From NCBI GenBank assembly GCA_017999075.1, contig JAGOBX010000201.1, positions 1-6,520 of the forward strand: DNA of 6,520 nucleotides, given 5' to 3'. A program made the translations under genes and the position numbers. Source of the stretch: JAGOBX01 sp017999075 [NCBI: Candidatus Babelota bacterium] (GTDB taxonomy: Bacteria > JAGOBX01). The notes beneath the pieces were generated by a model. The model saw only the letters and a program-made list of their open reading frames with translations, made no database searches and was not told the DNA's origin. Shown piece by piece: positions 1 to 4,626 of the stretch (positions within the stretch are counted from its first letter, which is position 1; each line of letters starts with the position of its first letter).

Positions 1-443
1 GTTATTGCAAGTATATGTAGAATATAAACTTCAGCCGAAATTGATTCTGTCCAATATGTTCTTGAAAAAGATATATATAAAAGCGCGAAAAACGCGCTCA
101 TTATTTTTAAATTTTTGTTTAATCCGTTTTTTTTGCATAATGCATTTTCGGATTTCAAACAGCATAATCCAAAGATTATATGCCCGATTAAGATAAGATT
201 TAATCCGCTTAAGATATTATTTATTAAATAACAGCTTGCCGGAACTGTTAAAAATCCAGAAAACATTGTTATGGCTGAATTCAATAACCTTACAAAAACC
301 GGATAACCGGGAGAATGAGGTATTCCATTACAGAAACCTGCGGTAATCAGTTCTATTGAATCGCCGTCTGGATTTAAGTTGTTTCCTGCCGTATAAAAAT
401 ATACAGCGCATAATGCAATAACGGTAATGCATATTTTTTTCAT
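1..443 (-). CDS. DUF2723-family membrane glycosyltransferase, N-terminal part (runs off the left edge)
   Basis: This is an open reading frame starting at ATG 443-441 and still open at base 1, giving 147 codons. An N-terminal hydrophobic segment (residues about 4-19) is followed by a loop with GDSIE (27-31) and IPHSPGYP (41-48). Further hydrophobic stretches lie at about 67-95 and 114-125, then WTESISAEVY (131-140). This order matches the start of DUF2723 proteins, where an Asp-Ser-x-Glu loop, a (I/T)PHxPGYP motif and a W(S/T)xxxxAEVY motif recur. The family has a GT-C-like multi-membrane-span fold and includes TMEM260, a eukaryotic protein O-mannosyltransferase; bacterial members probably transfer sugar from a lipid-linked donor on the outer face of the inner membrane. 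The ATG overlaps the TGA of the upstream gene (ATGA, 440-443) and no Shine-Dalgarno is visible, so translation is probably coupled. The family call is by eye; the acceptor is unknown. Confidence 0.75.
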   Translation of the reverse strand, partial: MKKICITVIALCAVYFYTAGNNLNPDGDSIELITAGFCNGIPHSPGYPVFVRLLNSAITMFSGFLTVPASCYLINNILSGLNLILIGHIIFGLCCLKSENALCKKNGLNKNLKIMSAFFALLYISFSRTYWTESISAEVYILHILAI

Positions 444-1030
444 TTATTTATTTCATTTATTACATTTTTTATGGTGTCCTCATTTTGCGTTTTTGATTTA
501 ACAGCCGTTTCTGTTTTTTTTATAATTTTATTATCACTGGTTTTTTTTTCATCTTTTATTTTTTTATTTTCTATTTTTATATTTTTTTTTTCGGTCCTCA
601 GATTTTTTGAAGAAGTTTTTATTGTATCACTGTCTTTTTTTACTGATTTATTTTTTTTTTCCTGTTTAGACTTATTTATTGTTTTGTCAGGAACAGATTT
701 TTTTGAAATTTTCGGCTCATCTTTTTTCGGCTCGTCTTTTTTTAAATCATTATGCTCGCTATGCTCGCTTTTTTTTTGTTCATGAAGTTCGGAAGTTTTT
801 GGTGATGTGATTTCATTTTCAATTTCTTCATCGGTTTTATTTTGAACCTCTTTTATAACTGATTCTATGGCGTCATTATCATAATCGGTCTCTTCACCGA
901 TAGAATTTTTTTCCGAACCATTGTTAAATGAATCATTTATTTTTATCCATTCTGTTTTATATCTTCCTATATAAAAACCCGAAGAGAATGTTATTGCTAT
1001 TATTATGATAAAAAATAATATTTTATTCAT
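440..1030 (-). CDS. Single-pass membrane protein with Lys/Glu-rich low-complexity tail, unknown function
   Basis: I do not recognise this 196-residue protein. Residues 4-22 form one strongly hydrophobic segment right after MNK, which suggests an N-in signal anchor with the rest outside the cytoplasmic membrane. Residues 34-75 are acidic; residues about 85-180 are very rich in Lys, Glu, Ser and Asp, with short internal repeats (SEH twice at 88-93, KKDEP twice). No folded C-terminal domain follows: there is no SPOR or TonB C-terminal pattern, although the anchor-plus-charged-linker layout resembles such proteins. The coding strand carries A8-A10 runs. ATG at 1030 was chosen because it places the hydrophobic anchor at the N terminus; a TTG at 1075 would add 15 residues. 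Neither start has a clear Shine-Dalgarno. Its stop overlaps the start of the DUF2723 gene, so the two proteins are probably made together. The frame is convincing because of the ATGA junction and the anchor; the function is open. Confidence 0.65.
   Translation of the reverse strand: MNKILFFIIIIAITFSSGFYIGRYKTEWIKINDSFNNGSEKNSIGEETDYDNDAIESVIKEVQNKTDEEIENEITSPKTSELHEQKKSEHSEHNDLKKDEPKKDEPKISKKSVPDKTINKSKQEKKNKSVKKDSDTIKTSSKNLRTEKKNIKIENKKIKDEKKTSDNKIIKKTETAVKSKTQNEDTIKNVINEINK
711..769 (-). repeat. In-frame tandem microrepeats in the Lys-rich gene
   Basis: Two 15-nt units (711-725 and 726-740) differ at one base and encode the doubled KKDEP segment. A few bases further on, a perfect 9-nt unit is doubled (752-760 and 761-769), encoding SEHSEH. 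Both unit lengths are multiples of three, so gain or loss of a unit changes linker length without breaking the frame. Confidence 0.8.
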
Positions 1031-1082
1031 TATAGTTTTAAAAGATTCATCAAATACAAATAAATGTTTCGACAAAAAATAT

Positions 1083-1119
1083 TATCTGGATTCCGGACTT
1101 TTAATCCGGAATCCAGATA
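1083..1119 (-). terminator. Rho-independent terminator after the flagellin pair
   Basis: A perfect 15-bp inverted repeat (arms 1083-1097 and 1105-1119, loop of 7 nt) lies 17 nt past the flagellin stop codon. Read on the minus strand it is followed by AATATTTTTTG, a reasonable U-tract. It separates the flagellin transcript from the Lys-rich/DUF2723 gene pair. The tract past the other arm (plus direction) is not T-rich at once, which supports minus-strand use. Confidence 0.8.
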
Positions 1120-1136
1120 CATATTCGGATGTTTTA

Positions 1137-2015
1137 TTATCCTAACATCTGAAGAACGCTTTGAGGTCTTAAGTTTGCTTGAGTCAACATTGCTTGACCT
1201 GCCTGCATTAAAATTTGTTCTTTTGTGAAATTCACCATTTCAGCGGCTAAATCAACATCTCTGATTCTGCTTTCAGCTGACTGTAAATTTTCTTTTGCAA
1301 TCAATACAAAATTATAAGTATGTTCTAAACGGTTTTGAATTGCTCCGAGTTGAGCGCGCTGTTCAGATATCTGGTTGATAGCTGAAGATAATAAAGCTAT
1401 AGCGCTTTCTGCTTCAGCTCTTGTAGCTACTGTAAAAGCAGTAGTTCCGTCGCCGAGAGTGTCTATATTCATACCGGTTGTTGAAAAACTTGAAATATGA
1501 ACTGAATAAGTCTGATTGATGTTAGCGCCTACATGAAATACTAAAGATCCCGGGTTTCCTGTTGCTCTGTCAATTCCATATGATCCGTTTAATAAATATT
1601 TTGTGTTGAATTGAACTCCTGTCTGCATACGATCTATTTCACATAACAGTTGTGTTATTTCAAGCTGTATAAATTCACGGTCTGAATCAATCAGTGTGTC
1701 ATTTGCAGACTGAACAGCTAAAACTCTCATTCTTTGAAGTATGCTGTGCAGTTCTTCAAGCCCTGATTCTGCAGTCTGAATTAATGAGATACCATCTTGA
1801 ATGTTTCTTGAAGCCTGATCTAATCCATTGATCTGTGTTCTTAATTTTTCGCTGATTGCAAGACCTGCAGCATCGTCTGCTGCTCTGTTGATTCTGTATC
1901 CGCTTGAAAGTTTTTCCAACGAACTGTTTATTCTGAAATTTGTTAAAGTTAATTGTCTGTGCGCATACATTGCGCTAACATTATGCTGAATTCTTAATCC
2001 TGATTCCATACTCAT
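1137..2015 (-). CDS. Flagellin, copy 2 (short D0/D1-type)
   Basis: This 292-residue filament subunit is exported through the flagellar type III system. The N-terminal helices contain the flagellin hallmarks EKLSSGYRINRAADDAAGLA (residues 34-53) and LAVQSAN (99-105). A short variable segment with a beta-like patch lies at about 143-200. The conserved C-terminal helices run from about 203 to the end (NRLEHTYNF, ESRIRDVDLAAEM, QAGQAMLTQAN). The protein is far shorter than the 490-residue enteric flagellin and lacks room for D2/D3 outer domains. The start at 2015 is set by an AGGAGG site (2025-2030, 9-nt spacer) and by the equal N terminus of the neighbouring copy; the frame is open for 33 more codons upstream, but those are not flagellin-like. 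It is about 85% identical to copy 1, with differences concentrated at residues 143-154 and 178-205 and at the last ten residues. Cys125 in the D1 region is unusual for a flagellin. Confidence 0.97.
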   Translation of the reverse strand: MSMESGLRIQHNVSAMYAHRQLTLTNFRINSSLEKLSSGYRINRAADDAAGLAISEKLRTQINGLDQASRNIQDGISLIQTAESGLEELHSILQRMRVLAVQSANDTLIDSDREFIQLEITQLLCEIDRMQTGVQFNTKYLLNGSYGIDRATGNPGSLVFHVGANINQTYSVHISSFSTTGMNIDTLGDGTTAFTVATRAEAESAIALLSSAINQISEQRAQLGAIQNRLEHTYNFVLIAKENLQSAESRIRDVDLAAEMVNFTKEQILMQAGQAMLTQANLRPQSVLQMLG

Positions 2016-2047
2016 TTTAATCTTCCTCCTTGTAGAAAACCTAAATT

Positions 2048-2074
2048 TTATCCGATATGTTTTTATTGATTTTA
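2048..2074 (-). promoter_or_regulatory. Possible sigma-28-type promoter for flagellin copy 2
   Basis: On the minus strand TAAA (2074-2071) is followed after exactly 15 nt by TCGGATAA (2055-2048). This is 6 of 8 matches to the FliA -10 consensus GCCGATAA at the consensus spacing. Initiation would be near 2041, giving a leader of about 26 nt with the ribosome site inside it. The same bases form an imperfect inverted repeat (AAAATTTATCCG against CGGATAAAATTTT with one bulged base), so the conserved look could instead reflect RNA structure. The C-to-G change inside the -10 core lowers confidence. Confidence 0.35.
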
Positions 2075-2134
2075 CCGGATAAATTTTCTGACCAAATTTT
2101 AAAGATTTTAACAATCTTCAAATTACGAATGTTT

Positions 2135-2170
2135 AGCCCTCTTATTAAACATCCGTGTTAATAAAAAGCT
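2135..2170 (-). promoter_or_regulatory. Leader hairpin with ACGGA in the loop, upstream of flagellin copy 2
   Basis: On the minus-strand RNA an arm at 2170-2158 pairs with 2148-2135 through about 13 pairs, two of them G-U, with one bulged G. It encloses a 9-nt loop, CACGGATGT. The loop carries ACGGA, a match to the ANGGA core bound by CsrA. No T-tract follows, so it is not an obvious terminator. A second small perfect hairpin (arms 2102-2107 and 2113-2118) lies between it and the gene. Function is inferred. Confidence 0.45.
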
Positions 2171-2180
2171 TAATAGTCCA

Positions 2181-2190
2181 CCTCCTTGAT
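2181..2190 (-). promoter_or_regulatory. Orphan Shine-Dalgarno sequence between the flagellin genes
   Basis: ATCAAGGAGGTGG on the minus strand is a near-perfect anti-SD complement, but no ATG, GTG or TTG follows within normal spacing. The nearest ATG, more than 25 nt on, opens only nine codons. Its first ten bases are identical to those of the copy 1 ribosome site (ATCAAGGAGG). It could be a relic of a lost flagellin start, or a decoy or CsrA-type binding site in the leader of copy 2. Confidence 0.6.
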
Positions 2191-2216
2191 AAATTTTTGG
2201 TCTTATTTTAATAATT

Positions 2217-3095
2217 TTATTTTAACATTGACAACACAGTTCCAGGCTGAACATTTGCCTGCGATAACATCGATTGACCGGCCTGCATTAAAATTTGTTC
2301 TTTTGTAAAATTAACCATTTCAGATGCCAGATCCACATCACGGATTCTGCTTTCTGCTGTTTGCAGATTTTCTTTTTCTATAAGAACAAAATTGTATGTG
2401 TGTTCGAGTCTGTTTTGAACAGCTCCGAGAACCGCTCTTTGTCTGGATATTTCGTTTATAGCTGATGAAAGTAATCCTATAGCGCTTTCAGCATTTTCTC
2501 TTGTTCCTACAGTGAAAGGCGTTATTCCATCGCTGAGAGTATCAATATTTAATCCTGTAGTTGAGAAGCTTGATATTTGAACTGAAAATGTCTGATTCAT
2601 GTTAGCGCCGACATGAAATATCAGAGAACCTGGACCTCCTGCGGTTGGAGGAGTAATATAATCTCCGCTCAATAGGTATTTAGTGTTGAACTGAACTCCG
2701 GTCTGCATTCTGTCGATTTCACATAATAATTGGGTTATTTCAAGCTGTATGAAGTTTCGGTCTGAATCTATCAATGTATCATTTGCAGATTGTACTGCAA
2801 GTATGCGCATTCTCTGAAGAATGCTGTGCAGTTCTTCAAGTCCGGATTCCGCAGTTTGTATTAATGAAATACTATCTTGAATATTTCTTGACGCCTGATC
2901 AAGTCCATAAATTTGAGTTCTGAGTTTTTCACTGATTGCCAGACCGGCAGCATCATCTGCAGCCCTGTTTATTCTGTAACCACTGGAAAGTTTTTCTAAT
3001 GAACTGTTAATCCTTAGATTGGTTAAAGATAATTGCCGGTGAGCGTACATTGCGCTCACATTATGCATAATCCTTAATCCCGATTCTGAACTCAT
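2217..3095 (-). CDS. Flagellin, copy 1 (short D0/D1-type)
   Basis: This 292-residue paralogue of the neighbouring flagellin has exactly the same length. It carries the same N-terminal hallmark block (SSGYRINRAADDAAGLA, about 37-53) and LAVQSAN (99-105), the same Cys125, and a matching C-terminal helix block. Its central segment (143-154) is fully re-written and contains PPTAGG, and the C terminus differs (QPGTVLSMLK against RPQSVLQMLG). Start ATG 3095 is fixed by AAGGAGG (3102-3108) with a 6-nt A-only spacer. It lies first in the flagellin pair, behind a sigma-28-type promoter (3322-3349) and a leader of roughly 220 nt. The gap to copy 2 is 201 nt with no clear terminator, so read-through into copy 2 is likely. 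By family knowledge, paralogous flagellins may build one filament from mixed or sequential subunits; which is major here cannot be read from sequence. Confidence 0.97.
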   Translation of the reverse strand: MSSESGLRIMHNVSAMYAHRQLSLTNLRINSSLEKLSSGYRINRAADDAAGLAISEKLRTQIYGLDQASRNIQDSISLIQTAESGLEELHSILQRMRILAVQSANDTLIDSDRNFIQLEITQLLCEIDRMQTGVQFNTKYLLSGDYITPPTAGGPGSLIFHVGANMNQTFSVQISSFSTTGLNIDTLSDGITPFTVGTRENAESAIGLLSSAINEISRQRAVLGAVQNRLEHTYNFVLIEKENLQTAESRIRDVDLASEMVNFTKEQILMQAGQSMLSQANVQPGTVLSMLK

Positions 3096-3321
3096 TTTTT
3101 TCCTCCTTGATTATTCTTCCGGCAAATCCGTTCGCCGGATTAAATATTAAAACGCTGAAATTTGCCCTCACAACGAATTAATATTTTTTAAACAACGATA
3201 ACCCGTCTTCATAAGACAGGTCAGGTATTGTTCAGATTATTCTTACTATTACCTGTCCTTGGTCTTTTGTTTAACTTATCCTTGTTTAACTTCGGTAATT
3301 TTCTTACCGATTATGTCACTT
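3096..3321 (-). promoter_or_regulatory. Long structured 5' leader of flagellin copy 1
   Basis: No gene fits here. The minus-strand RNA would contain, in order: a perfect hairpin TCGGTAA-gaaaa-TTACCGA (3310-3292); a doubled GTTAAACAA; two AAGGA motifs (3283-3279 and 3260-3256); and a 9-bp hairpin with one G-U pair and an AUG triloop (3221-3201). Near the gene lie ATCCG/CGGAT pairing around 3143-3127 with an ACGGA, then the ribosome site. ACAGGT at 3257-3251 could alternatively pair with ACCTGT at 3221-3216, opening the 9-bp hairpin, so two competing folds are possible. The longest peptide starting at the loop AUG is only 14 codons. The role as a regulatory leader is inferred from length and structure. 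Confidence 0.5.
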
Positions 3322-3349
3322 ATATCGGTGGTTTTTTGAAAAAACTTTA
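3322..3349 (-). promoter_or_regulatory. Sigma-28 (FliA-type) promoter for the flagellins
   Basis: On the minus strand TAAAGTTT (3349-3342) matches the FliA -35 consensus at all eight positions. After 12 nt comes ACCGATAT (3329-3322), against consensus GCCGATAA. The spacer is one nt longer than the classical 11. Sigma-28 control of flagellin genes is the rule in most flagellated bacteria, and the position between the lipoate-family gene and the flagellins fits. Transcription would start near 3315. Confidence 0.7.
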
Positions 3350-3415
3350 GCTGTTTTTACTGTTTTATAATAACGACTTTGTTATCAATGGTTTAAAGTG
3401 AAAAAACTGAGGTTG

Positions 3416-4102
3416 TTAAAATGCGCAGCATATTTTTTTATAAAATAAATCTGACAAATTATTTATATTGTTGTCGCTTTGAAAAAAATTATTAATATCT
3501 GATAATCCGCAAAATGAAGAATACAGTTCATTCTGTTGTATATTAAAAATATCAGAATATAATTTATAATTTACTTTTATGGGAAGATTTCCCTGTATCA
3601 GAGTCGATGACGGAAATTTTCTAATAGCTGTTCCAACAATTTTTTTTTTGTTCCATTCTATTTCATAATCCGAAGTATGATTAAAACATACAGGATCTTT
3701 TATTCCAGCTTTTTTTTTTGTGCAGTTAAGTTCTGAAGGAATTCCTGATTCGTTTAATGCGGAATTTAGAGATGTGTTAACTATCTTATAATAATCAGTT
3801 ATTCTTGTAGAATTGAACAAATTGTTGTTTATGACAATTGAAAAAGTAAAATCATTATCATGAAGAATAGCTTTGCCTCCTGTCGGGCGTTTTATTACAG
3901 GAATATTATTTTTCAAACAATATTCAAAGTTTATGGATTTATCCTGATGTTGAAAATATCCTGTTGTTACAGAAGGTTCAATCCATCCGTAAACTCGAAA
4001 ATATGAAATTCCGTTTTTTTCAGAATCATTTGCCAGTTTTGCGTCAAATGACATATTATATTCAGCTTTTGATACACTGTATTTTATGAGTTCAAATTTC
4101 AT
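3416..4102 (-). CDS. Lipoate-protein ligase A / LipM-type octanoyltransferase family protein
   Basis: This 228-residue protein belongs to the biotin/lipoate A/B ligase family, which attaches lipoyl or octanoyl groups to the lysine of E2 or GcvH lipoyl domains in the cytoplasm. Visible motifs are an N-terminal NMSFD (16-20), KRPTGGKAILHD (71-82, the family's RRxTGG(G/R/K)A(V/I)xH acyl-adenylate or acyl-binding loop), and PVCF (137-140) followed by YEIEWNKKKIVGTA (146-159) and IQGNLPI (169-175). Cys139 in the CF motif and Lys154 before VGTA align by eye with the catalytic Cys of LipM/LipL and the conserved family Lys. I therefore lean to an octanoyltransferase or amidotransferase over an ATP-dependent ligase, but cannot decide. 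The start at 4102 is needed for the NMSFD block; it has no good Shine-Dalgarno and lies 26 nt after ruvC, so it is probably the operon's third gene. Two A10 runs lie in its coding strand, one encoding KKK with Lys154. Confidence 0.85.
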   Translation of the reverse strand: MKFELIKYSVSKAEYNMSFDAKLANDSEKNGISYFRVYGWIEPSVTTGYFQHQDKSINFEYCLKNNIPVIKRPTGGKAILHDNDFTFSIVINNNLFNSTRITDYYKIVNTSLNSALNESGIPSELNCTKKKAGIKDPVCFNHTSDYEIEWNKKKIVGTAIRKFPSSTLIQGNLPIKVNYKLYSDIFNIQQNELYSSFCGLSDINNFFQSDNNINNLSDLFYKKICCAF

Positions 4103-4128
4103 ATTATATAATATAGTTTAAGATAAAT

Positions 4129-4626
4129 TCAATAATTTAATGTATTACAGTAACATAACGCTACTGCTATTGCATCGGCAACATCCGGAGGTTCAGGCAA
4201 TTTATCAAGAGAAAACCTGTTTTTTACCATATTTTGCATCTGTAGTTTTGATGAATGACCGTTGCCTGTCAAAGACATTTTTATTTTGTTTGCAGCAAAA
4301 CTTTTTACAAGAAGATTGTTTACTGCAGCAGCTAAAAAAATTACTCCGCGCGCATGTCCCATAATTATTGAAGTTTTCGGATGATTATAATGCGAATATA
4401 ATTCTTCGACTACCATTACGTCTGGATTAAATAGTTTTATAAGATTGCTGGTTTCGTCAAAAAGATATTTTAACCGTTTTTCGAGAGATTGGTTGCTCTT
4501 AATTTTTATACATCCGGCTTCTTTTAAAATTGGTTTTCTGAAATCTGCATCTATAATTCCATATCCGGTAATTCCAAGACCCGGATCTATTCCTATAATA
4601 CGCAATATGTTTTTGTCAGAGGACAT
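4129..4626 (-). CDS. ruvC: RuvC Holliday junction endonuclease
   Basis: This 165-residue, full-length crossover-junction endodeoxyribonuclease cuts Holliday junctions symmetrically in the RuvABC recombinational repair pathway. The four acidic metal-binding residues are present: Asp14 in GIDPG (12-16), Glu74 in VVEELY (72-77), and Asp148 and Asp151 in DVADAIAVALCY (148-159). The DNA-contact segment GNGHSSKLQMQNMV (121-134) also fits the family (usual form tGnGrasKeQv). ATG 4626 overlaps the end of the upstream STAS gene by 11 nt and has no Shine-Dalgarno, which suggests translational coupling. A TTG at 4605 would give the more typical MRIIGIDPG terminus and cannot be excluded. ruvA and ruvB are not adjacent in the window. 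Confidence 0.96.
   Translation of the reverse strand: MSSDKNILRIIGIDPGLGITGYGIIDADFRKPILKEAGCIKIKSNQSLEKRLKYLFDETSNLIKLFNPDVMVVEELYSHYNHPKTSIIMGHARGVIFLAAAVNNLLVKSFAANKIKMSLTGNGHSSKLQMQNMVKNRFSLDKLPEPPDVADAIAVALCYCNTLNY

Noticed and set aside
5-196. Plus-strand 63-codon frame at the left edge
   Set aside because: It lies antisense to the DUF2723 reading, whose motifs are recognisable; its own product has no family features.
471-785. Plus-strand frame encoding a Phe/Ser-rich hydrophobic protein
   Set aside because: It is the antisense of the Lys/Glu-rich gene; poly-A codons read backwards as Phe. It has no ribosome site, and the minus-strand frame has an anchor and a coupled downstream gene.
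1031-1075. TTG start adding 15 residues to the Lys-rich protein
   Set aside because: No Shine-Dalgarno precedes it, and it would push the signal anchor away from the N terminus. It cannot be fully excluded.
2016-2114. Extended N terminus of flagellin copy 2
   Set aside because: The frame is open upstream, but the strong AGGAGG sits inside it just before ATG 2015, and copy 1 starts at the equivalent residue.
1-3095. Idea that the DUF2723 enzyme glycosylates the flagellins
   Set aside because: A strong terminator separates them. DUF2723-type enzymes should act outside the cytoplasm, whereas flagellin passes unfolded through the type III channel, so the substrate would not meet the enzyme before assembly unless the flagella are periplasmic.
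3165-3210. 14-codon peptide starting at the AUG in the leader hairpin loop
   Set aside because: It has no ribosome site, its start lies in a hairpin loop, and it shows no repetition of control codons that would suggest an attenuator peptide.
4103-4128. TTGAAT-N18-TATAAT before the lipoate-family gene
   Set aside because: The TATAAT abuts the ATG, so transcription would begin inside the gene, past needed residues. The short AT-only gap makes a chance match likely.
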